Shown: positions 17,093 through 24,902 of the stretch, one piece after another
Layout of the letters: each line of letters opens with the position of its first letter
Numbering within the stretch: position 1 is the stretch's first letter
Origin: Streptantibioticus_C sp963761325
Lineage (GTDB): Bacteria; Actinomycetota; Actinomycetes; Streptomycetales; Streptomycetaceae
NCBI GenBank assembly: GCA_963761325.1
Contig: CAVXGZ010000008.1
Span: forward strand, 806,001-870,000
Length of the DNA: 64,000 nucleotides
Reading direction: 5' to 3'
Notes under the pieces: generated by a model
Databases searched by the model: none
Told to the model about the DNA's origin: nothing
The model's input: only the letters and a program-made list of their open reading frames with translations
Position numbers and translations under genes: made by a program

Positions 17093-17499
17093 GAGGCTCC
17101 CGAGCTCGTGTGGGACGGCGCGGGGGCGGGCTTCGGCGGTGCGACCCGCGGGTGGGCGGTGTGCCGCACGGCCGCGGGGTGGCGGGGGTGGCCGGCCGAG
17201 GGCCGGGCGGGGGCCGGGTGCTTCGCCGGGGCCGGGTGCTTCTTCGCGGGCGCCGGGTGCTTGGAGGGCGCCGGGCTCGCCGGGCCGGTGGCGGCGGCCG
17301 GCCGGGGCCTCGGCGGTGCGGCCGGCGCGGCGGCACCGGACTGCGCGTGCGCGTATCCGGCGCCCAGCACCACCGAACCGGCGGCCGCGGCCGCGGCGGC
17401 CCAGCCGGTCAGCCCGCGCACCCTGCGCAGCCCGCGGTCCCGGCGTTCGGTGGCGGACCCCCGGGGGAACGATCCACCGTTCGGCCTGTTCGATTCCAC
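17089..17499 (-). CDS. Pro/Ala-rich membrane-anchored protein with KHPAP repeats
   Basis: A 136-residue protein and the first gene of the redox operon. It has a basic N-terminus, one hydrophobic segment (about 30-52, LTGWAAAAAAAGSVVLGAGYAHA) that may be an anchor or signal, and an extracytoplasmic tail of low complexity with repeats of KHPAP/KKHPAPA and many His-Pro pairs, ending HTSSGAS. The GTG at 17499 was chosen because GGAAGGAGG stands 6 bases upstream; a start at 17535 has no such site. It has no enzyme motif. The terminal SSGAS loosely resembles the SGAT target of ApbE-type flavinylation. That is a speculation, not a call. The tail could also bind metal through its His residues or span the wall. 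Confidence 0.75.
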   Translation of the reverse strand: MESNRPNGGSFPRGSATERRDRGLRRVRGLTGWAAAAAAAGSVVLGAGYAHAQSGAAAPAAPPRPRPAAATGPASPAPSKHPAPAKKHPAPAKHPAPARPSAGHPRHPAAVRHTAHPRVAPPKPAPAPSHTSSGAS

Positions 17500-17565
17500 C
17501 TTGATCCTCCTTCCGACACGACGGCTCACTGCCACCAGCCTGCGAAAGAGGTGCTTGGAAACCCG

Positions 17566-17583
17566 TTCAGAAAACCTTCAGAA
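17566..17583 (-). promoter_or_regulatory. Tandem TTCAGAA repeats upstream of the redox operon
   Basis: TTCAGAA at 17566-17572 and again at 17577-17583, i.e. direct repeats 11 bp apart, 67 bases before the start of the first operon gene. An 11-bp period is typical of OmpR/PhoB-type response regulator sites, and such a regulator is encoded just upstream (19022-19726). Confidence 0.6.
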
Positions 17584-17660
17584 CTGGCAAAGATGGCCGG
17601 ACACCCGGCCCGGTCGTGCTTCGGCGGCGCGGGACGGCACGGCCGTGCGGCCGGTGCGGA

Positions 17661-19025
17661 TCAGCCGAGCGGGGAGCCGGTGCGCCGGGTGGCGGGCAGC
17701 CGCAGCACCACGGTCAGGCCGCCGCCGGGCGTGTCCTCCAGCGCGGCGGTGCCGCCGTTCGCGGTGACGAGCCGGTGGACGATGGCGAGCCCGAGCCCGG
17801 AGCCGGTCGCCCGCGCGGGGTTGCCGAACCGGTGGAAGGCGGTGTCGCGGGCGGCCTGCGTCATGCCGGGGCCGTCGTCCACCACGCGCACGAGCACGGT
17901 GTCGTTCTGCCGGGTCGCGGTCATCCGCACGGAGTGGCCTTCCGGGACGGCCTCCAGCGCGTTGGCGACGAGGTTGTCCAGCACCTGTTCGAGGTCGCCG
18001 TCGCCGAGCGAGGCGGTGATCGGCGAGCGGCAGGAGGCGGACAGCCGCACGCCGCGTTCGTGGGCGACCGGTTCCCAGGCGGCCATCCGTTCGGCGAGCA
18101 CGTCGTGCACCGGCACGGGCACCGGGCGCGGCACGGTGTGTTCGGCCCGTGCGACCGCGAGCAGGCCGTCGACCAGCCGGGACAGCCGGGCGATCTCCAG
18201 TTGCGCGCCGGACAGTTCGGCGACCGTCTCCCCCTCGGCGTCGGCGGCGAGCAGGTCGAGCTTGAGGCGCAGCGCGGTCAGCGGGGTGCGCAGTTGGTGG
18301 GAGACGTCGGCGACGACCGCCCGGTGTCCGTGCACCAGGGCCTCGGTGCGGCCGGCCATCGTGTTGAAGGTGGCCGCGAGCCGCCGCACCTCGGGCGGAC
18401 CGCCGACGTCGGGGGCCCGCTCCTCCAGCGCGCCCTCGCCGAGCCGCTGGGCCGCCGCGTCCACCGCGCGCAGCGGGCGGCCGACCCAGCGGGCCAGCAA
18501 CACCGACGTCACGATGGCGGCGCCCAGCGCGCCGACCCCGGTCAGCGCGAGCCAGCCCCACATCACCAGGATGCGGTCGTGCAGCGGATCGGTGGAGCGG
18601 ATCAGCACCGCCACACCGGAGATGTAGGAGCTGTCGCCCACCGGTACCGCGGTGATGAGCGTCTCGCCGGGCTGGGCGGTGCGCTCCTCGCCGTGGGCCA
18701 GCACGGCGGGCACCAGCCCGGCCGCCTCGGTGGCGGCCGGACCGTGGCAGCCGCCCGACATGACCATCCGGTGCGCGCGGTCGAAGACCATCGCGCAGTC
18801 CCCGTCCGAGGAGGCGCCGGCGACCAGTATCCGGGCCGGAGCGGCCGAGCGGTGGTCGGAGAGGTTCTCCTCGGCCGTCGAGGCGATGGTCCGGGCCGAC
18901 GCGGCCGACTCGTCGCGGAACGAGACGCGCTCGCGGTCGGTCATGGACAGCCCCAGCGGGACGACGGCGAGCACCAGGATCGCGGTGATCAGTGCCAGCA
19001 CGCTGAGTGCGATGCGGCGGGTCAT
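17661..19025 (-). CDS. Sensor histidine kinase with two Cys in the sensor domain
   Basis: A 454-residue membrane kinase. Helix 1 about residues 5-27, extracytoplasmic sensor 28-150, helix 2 about 152-178, HAMP about 180-232, H-box VSHQLRTPLTAL with phospho-acceptor His243, N-box LDNLVANALEAVP, and ATP-lid motifs DDGPGM and GSGLGLAIVHRL. The sensor holds just two cysteines, Cys77 and Cys93, which could form a disulfide and sense extracytoplasmic redox state; that is inference. The ATG overlaps the stop of the response regulator (ATGA). The redox operon lies directly downstream on the same strand. Confidence 0.93.
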   Translation of the reverse strand: MTRRIALSVLALITAILVLAVVPLGLSMTDRERVSFRDESAASARTIASTAEENLSDHRSAAPARILVAGASSDGDCAMVFDRAHRMVMSGGCHGPAATEAAGLVPAVLAHGEERTAQPGETLITAVPVGDSSYISGVAVLIRSTDPLHDRILVMWGWLALTGVGALGAAIVTSVLLARWVGRPLRAVDAAAQRLGEGALEERAPDVGGPPEVRRLAATFNTMAGRTEALVHGHRAVVADVSHQLRTPLTALRLKLDLLAADAEGETVAELSGAQLEIARLSRLVDGLLAVARAEHTVPRPVPVPVHDVLAERMAAWEPVAHERGVRLSASCRSPITASLGDGDLEQVLDNLVANALEAVPEGHSVRMTATRQNDTVLVRVVDDGPGMTQAARDTAFHRFGNPARATGSGLGLAIVHRLVTANGGTAALEDTPGGGLTVVLRLPATRRTGSPLG

Positions 19026-19726
19026 GGCGGGTCAGCCGGTTCGCCGAGGCGGAAGCCGCGTCCGTATACCGTCTCCACCAGGCCAGGGATCCCCAACTTC
19101 CGCCGCAGCGAGGCCACGTGCACGTCCAGCACCTTCGTCGGCCCGTACCAGTGGGCGTCCCAGGCGCGCTCCAGGATCTCCTGGCGGGGCACCACGCGCC
19201 CGGGATCGCTCGCCAGGCACTGCAGGATGTCGAACTCCTTGGGGGTCAGCGCGATCTCCGTCCCGCCGACCGTGACCTTCCGGGTCCGCGGGTCGACCAG
19301 GAGCGGGCCGTGCACCAGCGCCTTCGCCTCCGGCGGGCGGGTGCGCCGCAGCACGGCCCGGATCCTGGCCAGCAGCTCCGCCAGCCCGAACGGCTTGACC
19401 AGGTAGTCGTCCGCGCCCTCGTCAAGGGCGGCCACCCGGTCGCCCTCCTCGCCGCGCGCGGTGACCACGATGATCGCCGTGTCGGAGCGGCGGCGCAGCA
19501 GCCGGCAGACCTCGACACCGTCCATGTCCGGCAGCCCGAGGTCGAGCAGGACCACGTCCGGCGGCGGGGCGCAGGCCAGGGCCGCGCGTCCGGTCTCCAC
19601 GCCCCGCGCCTCGTATCCGCCGCGCTGCAGGCCGCGCACCAGGGACCCGGCGATTCCCGGGTCGTCCTCGACCACCAGGACCCGGGTCGTCTCGACGGCC
19701 GCCTGGTGACCCGTGCCCTCTTCCAT
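19022..19726 (-). CDS. OmpR-family response regulator
   Basis: A 234-residue two-domain regulator. Receiver domain: acidic pocket EDD near residue 20, phospho-acceptor Asp62 in VVLLDLGLPDMDG, switch VVTARG, and DDYLVKPF with the conserved Lys. C-terminal winged helix: LTPKEFDILQCLA, and VLDVHVASLRRKLG as recognition helix, ending ETVYGRGFRL. It is co-translated with the kinase through an ATGA overlap. Likely targets are the tandem 11-bp repeats in front of the adjacent redox operon and possibly other loci in the window (21841-21877, 32450-32487). Confidence 0.93.
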   Translation of the reverse strand: MEEGTGHQAAVETTRVLVVEDDPGIAGSLVRGLQRGGYEARGVETGRAALACAPPPDVVLLDLGLPDMDGVEVCRLLRRRSDTAIIVVTARGEEGDRVAALDEGADDYLVKPFGLAELLARIRAVLRRTRPPEAKALVHGPLLVDPRTRKVTVGGTEIALTPKEFDILQCLASDPGRVVPRQEILERAWDAHWYGPTKVLDVHVASLRRKLGIPGLVETVYGRGFRLGEPADPP

Positions 19727-19775
19727 GTCACCCGACCCTAGTACAGCGACCTCACCCTCCGTCGCGGCCCGCCGA

Positions 19776-20651
19776 TCAGTTCCAGATGTCGGTGATCGGC
19801 GAGGCGCCGGCGCTGTTGCCGACCGGTGCGAGGCCGTAGAGGCTCTCCAGGGTGGCGAGCACGTTGTAGTGGTTGATGGTCTCGTCGTACTGGCCGGGCT
19901 TGACGTTCTCGCCGACGAACAGGGTGGGGATCTGGTTGGCCTCGCTGGAGTCGTCCTCGTCCCAGGTGACGATGAGCAGGCTGTTGTTCTGCTGCGCCCA
20001 GGCGGCGTAGGAGGACAGGTTGTCCTCCAGCCAGCTGTCGCCCTCCGCGATGGTGCCGTTGTGCATGTCGTCGTTGAGGTTCGGGATGACGAACGAGAGG
20101 GTCGGCAGGCTGGAGTAGTTGGTGGGGAAGGAGGAGAAGGGCAGCGAGTCCGAGCCGGGGACGTTGCTGAAGTTGGCCCACGGCACGTGCTTGCGGGCGT
20201 AGCTGCCCGAGGTGCAGACGGTGGAGCCGGTGCTGGGCAGGCCCTCGGAGTAGCCCTTGAAGGTGAGGCCGGCGGCGAGCAGCTCCGAGCCGAGGTTGGC
20301 GGTGTTGCCCTCGTTGACCGGGCAGGTGTCGGCGGTGAGCCCGAAGGTGCTGCCGCCGAACAGCGCCATGTAGTTCGGTTCGCTGGGGTGGGTGACCGCG
20401 AAGGACGAGGTCATCAACGCGCCCTGCGAGGCGAGGGAGTTGATGTAGGGGGCGTCGGTGGTGTCGCCGATGATGTCGGAGTAGGAGTGGTTCTCCTCCA
20501 TCACCACCACGACGTGCGCGGGAGCGGCGACCGCGGCCGGCGCCGGGGCCACGGCGCGGGCGACGGCCTGCGGGGCGAGGGTGGCCGACAGTACGGTGGC
20601 GGTCGCGGCGGCGACGGCGAACGACCAGGTGAGGCGGGGCCTGGGACGCAT
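19776..20651 (-). CDS. Secreted phosphoesterase / acid phosphatase-type protein
   Basis: A 291-residue exported protein of the phospholipase C/AcpA-like phosphoesterase family. A signal peptide covers about the first 30 residues after a basic PRPRL start and ends near AVARA. Catalytic-type motifs: HVVVVMEENHSYSDIIG (metal-binding Glu/Asn), FAVTHPSEPNYMALFGG (nucleophile region), and LIVTWDEDDS (metal-binding Asp). Three Cys are present and may include one disulfide. ATG 20651 is favoured by GGAG 7 bases upstream over ATG 20663. It probably releases phosphate from organic phosphates outside the cell. It lies downstream of the HEYAET gene but behind a strong terminator, so is probably separately expressed. 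Confidence 0.88.
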   Translation of the reverse strand: MRPRPRLTWSFAVAAATATVLSATLAPQAVARAVAPAPAAVAAPAHVVVVMEENHSYSDIIGDTTDAPYINSLASQGALMTSSFAVTHPSEPNYMALFGGSTFGLTADTCPVNEGNTANLGSELLAAGLTFKGYSEGLPSTGSTVCTSGSYARKHVPWANFSNVPGSDSLPFSSFPTNYSSLPTLSFVIPNLNDDMHNGTIAEGDSWLEDNLSSYAAWAQQNNSLLIVTWDEDDSSEANQIPTLFVGENVKPGQYDETINHYNVLATLESLYGLAPVGNSAGASPITDIWN

Positions 20652-20689
20652 GGGGCACTCCATGGATGGGTGGTGGGGTGGCAGATCAC

Positions 20690-20731
20690 GTGGCGGGCGG
20701 GCTCTCCCCGTTGTGGGAGCCCGCCCGCCAC
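20690..20731 (-). terminator. Strong hairpin terminator after the HEYAET secreted protein gene
   Basis: A perfect 15-bp stem (20690-20704 and 20717-20731, GTGGCGGGCGGGCTC with its complement) and a 12-base loop, 21 bases downstream of the stop of the leftward secreted protein gene. Confidence 0.85.
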
Positions 20732-20751
20732 GCGGGGGTGCGGTACCAGGA

Positions 20752-21753
20752 TCAGTTGGACGACATCGCGCAGCCGTTCACCGCGTTGCTCCAGGTCGGC
20801 TGCATCGCGAAGGAGCCGGTCGGCAGGCTGATGGCGCCCAGGTCCTGCCAGGCGCACAGGTCGCCGTTCTCCTCACCGTCGGACGCCACCCAGCCGCTGG
20901 ACGGCTCCGGGTCGGTCGCCGTCTCGGCGTACTCGTGTCCGTTGACGATGCTGAAGCCGTCGAGCTGGTTCTGCACCGAGTCGGCGCCGCAGCTGGAGCC
21001 GGCGTCCAGGACGTAGGGCATGTTGGTGTAGGGGACCGTGCCGTTGTAGTCGTGCCAGGCGCAGAAGCCGGAGTTGGGGAAGCCGTCGGGCGAGGTGCCG
21101 CTCGGGCTGAGGACGTCGATCTGCACGTTGGTGCCGGAGACGCCGAAGTGCTGCGCGCCGACGGTCGCCTCGGCGGCGATCTGGGCGGCGGACGCCGAGG
21201 CGGGGGCCGCGCCGGAGTTGTCCACCCAGGTGCCGCGCAGCACCGGGCCGTTGAAGGACGGGCCCTGGCCGGAGCTGTCGGTGTACTGCGAGGTGACGGT
21301 GGACCAGCTGTCCTGCGAGGTGCCCAGTCCGTTGAAGAAGTTCGTCATGTAGGACTGCACGCCGTTGGAGTCGCTGTTCCACTGGCTGCCCCAGAAGACC
21401 AGGTAGACCGAGACCGCGTGCTGGACCGGGCCGCCGCCGTACTGCAGCGTGCCGGACGCGTCCGGCGTGACGGTGTGGGAACGCGCGGCGGCGGTGGTCG
21501 TGGGGACCACGCCGAAGCGGCCGTGCGTCTCGACCTTGATGGTCCTGCCGTGGGTGTGCACGTAGTGCACCTGGCCGGTCGCGGAGGGGGCGGACGCGAC
21601 GGGGCCGGAGTCGGGGGCCGCGGTGGCGGCGGACGCCGTGCTGGTGGACGCCGCCGCCATGACCGCGGTGGCTGCCGCGGCGAACAGGGCGAGGCCGTAG
21701 CGGGCGGAGCGAAGCGATCTGTGCTTGGAGCCGACGCTGTGGGGTGAGCGCAT
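20752..21753 (-). CDS. Secreted protein with HEYAETATDP metallopeptidase-like motif
   Basis: A 333-residue exported protein with a signal peptide of about 45 residues ending near STASAATA. A pro-like region follows (VHYVHTHGRTIKVETHG), then a globular domain with YGGGPVQHAVSVYLVFWGSQW near residue 110 and NGHEYAETATDPEPSSGWV near residue 275, where HEYAE plus a following TDP could be a zinc-type site (HExxE). GEENGDLCAW follows. The layout recalls EXORDIUM/phosphate-induced-like secreted proteins. Four Cys in the second half probably pair. The start is fixed by GAGGAG 8 bases before the ATG. Tandem TCAGA/TAAGA repeats lie about 90 bases upstream. Function is unknown; protease activity is only a possibility. 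Confidence 0.8.
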   Translation of the reverse strand: MRSPHSVGSKHRSLRSARYGLALFAAAATAVMAAASTSTASAATAAPDSGPVASAPSATGQVHYVHTHGRTIKVETHGRFGVVPTTTAAARSHTVTPDASGTLQYGGGPVQHAVSVYLVFWGSQWNSDSNGVQSYMTNFFNGLGTSQDSWSTVTSQYTDSSGQGPSFNGPVLRGTWVDNSGAAPASASAAQIAAEATVGAQHFGVSGTNVQIDVLSPSGTSPDGFPNSGFCAWHDYNGTVPYTNMPYVLDAGSSCGADSVQNQLDGFSIVNGHEYAETATDPEPSSGWVASDGEENGDLCAWQDLGAISLPTGSFAMQPTWSNAVNGCAMSSN

Positions 21754-21840
21754 GACCGAACTCCTCGGTTGCTCGTGGGGGGTGATTGTTCGCGTACAGT
21801 CAATGGCGAACGAGCCCTGCCACGCTAGGAGTCGTCCGAC

Positions 21841-21877
21841 TAAGAACCGGTTCAGAAGGGTTAAGAACCGGTTCAGA
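21841..21877 (-). promoter_or_regulatory. Four-unit TAAGA/TCAGA tandem array
   Basis: TAAGA (21841-21845), TCAGA (21852-21856), TAAGA (21862-21866) and TCAGA (21873-21877) follow each other at 11, 10 and 11 bp. The array holds two copies of TAAGAACCGGTTCAGA 21 bp apart. It lies 88-124 bases upstream of the leftward secreted protein gene and touches the stop of the deacetylase gene. It resembles an OmpR-type response regulator array. Confidence 0.55.
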
Positions 21878-22616
21878 CGCGCCGGACCCGGTGCTCGCGC
21901 AGCGGACCGGGCGTCAGTCCCTCGCGGGCGCAGGTGTCGAGGATCAGCGGGAGCGCCCCCAGCGCGGAGCGCCACGCGCCGGGCGCGGAGGTGCAGTCCG
22001 AGTCGTGCAGCAGGACGGTGCCGCCGCCGCGCAGGTCCGCGGTGACGGTGCGGTGCACCGAACGCGGGGTGGCGTGCCGGGTCCAGTCCTCCCCCCACGC
22101 CGTCCACAGCACCGGGACGAGCCCGAGGCGCCGGGCGGCCAGGTGGGTCGCGGTGCTCATCACCCCGTAGGGCGGCCGGAAGAGCCTCGGCGTCTCGCCG
22201 GTGATGCCGCCGACCTCGTCACGGGCGCGCGCCAGGTCGTCGTAGGTGCCGCGCGGTCCGCACAGCAGCAGCGGCCGGTGCCGCCAGCCGTGGATGCCGA
22301 TCTCGTGCCCCGCGGCCGCCATCTCGCGCAGCAGCCCCGGGGAGCGGCGGGCCATCGAGCCGAGGACGAAGAACGTGGCGCGGACCTGGTGGCGGTCCAG
22401 CTCCCGCAGGAAGAACGGCGTGGACAGCGGATCGGGTCCGTCGTCGAAGGTGAGCGCCACGTGGTCGGTCCTGCCCCGCCCGGACAGGCCGGGGAGCCAG
22501 CGGTTGCGCAGCGGTCCGTACGTGGTGAGGGCCGGGGCGGCGTGCGCGGCGAGCAGCAGCGGGAGTCCCACCTTGGCGGCGGTCACAGCGGCGCGGAACG
22601 CGGGGTGGGCGGGCAT
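21873..22616 (-). CDS. Polysaccharide deacetylase (NodB domain)
   Basis: A 247-residue carbohydrate esterase family 4 protein. The N-terminus has an uncleaved-type anchor or signal (VGLPLLLAAHAAPAL). NodB motifs in order: ALTFDDGPDP (motif 1, catalytic base and metal Asp), HEIGIHGWRH (motif 2, with HxxxH-like metal ligands), FRPPYG (motif 3), and TVLLHDS (motif 5). It should remove N-acetyl groups from peptidoglycan or chitin-like glycans at the cell surface. AGGAG stands 5 bases before the ATG. It follows the GT28-type glycosyltransferase gene by 44 bases on the same strand, so the two probably act on one glycolipid or glycan. Confidence 0.9.
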   Translation of the reverse strand: MPAHPAFRAAVTAAKVGLPLLLAAHAAPALTTYGPLRNRWLPGLSGRGRTDHVALTFDDGPDPLSTPFFLRELDRHQVRATFFVLGSMARRSPGLLREMAAAGHEIGIHGWRHRPLLLCGPRGTYDDLARARDEVGGITGETPRLFRPPYGVMSTATHLAARRLGLVPVLWTAWGEDWTRHATPRSVHRTVTADLRGGGTVLLHDSDCTSAPGAWRSALGALPLILDTCAREGLTPGPLREHRVRRV

Positions 22617-22660
22617 CGGGGCTCCTGGTCGGCGGGCTGGCGGGCGGCGGGCGGCCCGGG

Positions 22661-23953
22661 TCACAGGTCGAAGGCGCGCAGCAGGTCGGTGCCGCCGCGC
22701 GCGACCACGTCCTCGGTGCCCTCCGGCGCCACGAGGAGCGAGGCGGTCAGGGCGGCGGCCAGCACGAAGGCGGTCCGGCGCCGGGCGGGCGCCCGCCGCA
22801 CCGCGGGCGGCACCGGCGTCCGCTCGGCGGACGGCACGTCCATCGCGGCCAGCACGGCGGCCACCGGGCCCTCGCTGCGCGCCGTCTCGAACAGCGCGCG
22901 GCCGGCGATCCGCTGGGCGATGCCCGAGGCGCCGTCCAGCAGGTCGGCGAGCGTCGGCTCCAGGTCGTCGACGGAGCGTATCCACGCCGCCAGCCCGGCG
23001 GCGTCGAGCGCTGCGGCGTTGGTCTGGCCGTGGCCGGGTATGCAGCGGTAGGAGGCGACCGGCAGGCCGCTGGCGAAGGCTTCGAGCGAGGTGAGGCCGC
23101 CGGCGTTCTGCACCAGGACGTCGGCGGCGTGCATCAGTCCCGGCATGTCGTCGACCCAGCCGAAGGCGTGCTCGATCCCGGCCGCCCGCAGCCGGCCGAT
23201 GAGCGCCTCGTTGCGGCCGCACACCACGAGCGGGACGGCCACCCCGCAGTCGCGTATCTCCGCCGCGGCCTGCTCCACCGGGCCGACGCCCCACGATCCG
23301 GCGACCAGCAGCGCCAGCCGGGGCCGGGCGGGCAGGCCGAAGCGCTCGCGGGCCGCGCGCCGCACCTCCTCCGGCACCGTGGTGAACCTCGGGTCCACCA
23401 CCGGGCCGGTGACCCGCACCTGCTGGGCGCCGCGCGCGCTCGCCTGGCCGGCCGGTATCGGGTGGGCGGCGAGGTGGGTGTCCACCCCGTCCGCCACCCA
23501 CATCGGGTGCACGGAGAAGTCGGTGAGGTAGGTGAAGACCGGCACCCGCAACCGGCCGCTGCGGCGCAGCGCGCCGAGCACCTGGCTGGCCATCGGGTAG
23601 GTGGAGACCACCGCCCGGGTGTCGGCGGGCAGCGCGCGCAGCGTCCGTGCCTCGGCCGCCCGCAGCACGCCCCGGGTGAACTGCCCGTAGCCGCCGGAGC
23701 GTTCGGTGGCCCGGTAGATGCGCTGGTAGCTCCAGGGGGCGTGGGTCAGCAGTTGGTGGTAGCTGCCGCTGATCAGCGGTCCGAGCCGGGCCGGGAGCAG
23801 GTCGAGGAAGTCGTGCCGGTCCACCGGGACGCCGGACGCGGCCAGCCGGTCGGCGAGTTGGACGGCGGCTCCGTCGTGGCCGGCCCCCACGCCGGCCGAG
23901 ATGATGACGACCCGGCCCGGTCCCGTTTCAGCGAGGGCGTGGTGGTGCGACAC
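22661..23953 (-). CDS. GT28-type glycosyltransferase (MurG/MGDG synthase-like)
   Basis: A 430-residue GT-B enzyme. The N-terminal half holds VVIISAGVGAGHDGAA, a diglucosyl/galactosyl-diacylglycerol-synthase-like glycine loop, and a TYLTDFSVHPMW segment. The C-terminal nucleotide-sugar domain shows VAGSWGVGPV and VLVQNAGGLTSLEAFASGLPV, the UDP-sugar site of the MurG/MGDG fold. One hydrophobic segment near the C-terminus (TAFVLAAALTASLLVA) may tether it to the membrane. It probably glycosylates a membrane lipid. A BlaI-type palindrome lies about 40 bases upstream of the GTG start. The deacetylase follows as a likely operon partner. Confidence 0.85.
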   Translation of the reverse strand: MSHHHALAETGPGRVVIISAGVGAGHDGAAVQLADRLAASGVPVDRHDFLDLLPARLGPLISGSYHQLLTHAPWSYQRIYRATERSGGYGQFTRGVLRAAEARTLRALPADTRAVVSTYPMASQVLGALRRSGRLRVPVFTYLTDFSVHPMWVADGVDTHLAAHPIPAGQASARGAQQVRVTGPVVDPRFTTVPEEVRRAARERFGLPARPRLALLVAGSWGVGPVEQAAAEIRDCGVAVPLVVCGRNEALIGRLRAAGIEHAFGWVDDMPGLMHAADVLVQNAGGLTSLEAFASGLPVASYRCIPGHGQTNAAALDAAGLAAWIRSVDDLEPTLADLLDGASGIAQRIAGRALFETARSEGPVAAVLAAMDVPSAERTPVPPAVRRAPARRRTAFVLAAALTASLLVAPEGTEDVVARGGTDLLRAFDL

Positions 23954-23989
23954 GGGAGAACCTGCTTCCGGGCTCGGTGGATTGCGCGC

Positions 23990-24011
23990 GACTCTACATC
24001 ATGTAGTAGTC
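23990..24011 (-). promoter_or_regulatory. CTACATCATGTAG palindrome upstream of the glycosyltransferase gene
   Basis: CTACAT-C-ATGTAG (23994-24006) is a perfect inverted repeat, flanked by GACT (23990-23993) and AGTC (24008-24011) that extend the symmetry. The TACAT/ATGTA core resembles BlaI/MecI/CopY-family operators. No BlaI gene is in the window. Confidence 0.5.
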
Positions 24012-24088
24012 GGATCCGCCGGGGGTCCGCCGCCGCCCGGCGCACCGCTGCGCGCCCGCTCGCACCAGGCTCGGGCGGCGCGGAGGCG

Positions 24089-24862
24089 TCAGGGACGATC
24101 GCCGGTGGACGAGGGGTATCCGGCGAGTGTGCGTTTGATGCCGCGGCTCACGAACACACGGGCCCGCAGCGCCCGGCGGACCCGGCGCAGCCGGCCGATC
24201 GGCTCGGCGTGCCCGTAGCGGCGGGCGTGGACGTCGTCGATCACGTCGGCGGGCGCGCCCAGCTCCCGCAGTTCCGCCAGCGCCTCGCCCTTGGTGATCA
24301 GCCGACCGTCACGCAGGGTGACGATGGCGCGACCCAGCACCAGCAGGCCGAGGTCCAGCCAGCTGTCCCGGAGCCAGAGCAGGGGCCGGCGGGTGACCGG
24401 GAGCCAGTACTCGGCCAGGTCGCGCCGGATGTGGTCCTCCAACTGGCCGTCGGCGAGCGGCGGCAGGAGGCCGGCCGGCGCCGGGCCGTACAGGACGAGC
24501 CCGGCGTCGAGCAGTTCGCGGCGGGTCACCGCGGTCACCGGGCGTTCCAGGATCATGCCGTGCGCCCAGGTGACGTGGGACGCCCCGGCGTCGCGGAGCG
24601 CCGAGTCGGGCAGGTACGAGCAGTGCAGCTTGGCGGCGGCCGGCTCCTCGTCCAGCAGCCGCTGGTGCGCTTCGGCCAGCCGGGCCCGGTCGGCGGCGTC
24701 CAGCGGGCGTTCGACCAGCACGATCAGGTCGAGGTCGCTGCGCCCCGGCTGGAAGTCGCCCATCGCCAGCGAGCCGTGCGCCCAGGCGGCCCGCACCGGC
24801 ACGGCCGCCCGTATGTCGGCGACGAACCGGTCGAGCACGAGATCGGTCTGCGTATCGGCCAT
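24089..24862 (-). CDS. Nucleotidyltransferase-domain protein
   Basis: A 257-residue protein of the polymerase-beta/aminoglycoside-adenylyltransferase-like fold. The active-site signature is AWAHGSLAMGDF followed by SDLDLIVLV, giving the GS and DxD elements that bind NTP and Mg2+. The C-terminal half is helical. It looks like the AadA/DUF4111 group, but resistance cannot be inferred from this alone. It lies 40 bases after the beta-helix/AAA+ gene, with AGGA 8 bases before the ATG. Confidence 0.82.
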   Translation of the reverse strand: MADTQTDLVLDRFVADIRAAVPVRAAWAHGSLAMGDFQPGRSDLDLIVLVERPLDAADRARLAEAHQRLLDEEPAAAKLHCSYLPDSALRDAGASHVTWAHGMILERPVTAVTRRELLDAGLVLYGPAPAGLLPPLADGQLEDHIRRDLAEYWLPVTRRPLLWLRDSWLDLGLLVLGRAIVTLRDGRLITKGEALAELRELGAPADVIDDVHARRYGHAEPIGRLRRVRRALRARVFVSRGIKRTLAGYPSSTGDRP

Positions 24863-24902
24863 GTCCGCGATCCTGGCAGACCCGACCGGTCCCGGCGGGC
24901 GA

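Noticed and set aside
17637..17648. GCACGGCCGTGC palindrome after the kinase gene
   Set aside because: Perfect but loopless and GC-only; such 12-mers are expected by chance in this DNA.
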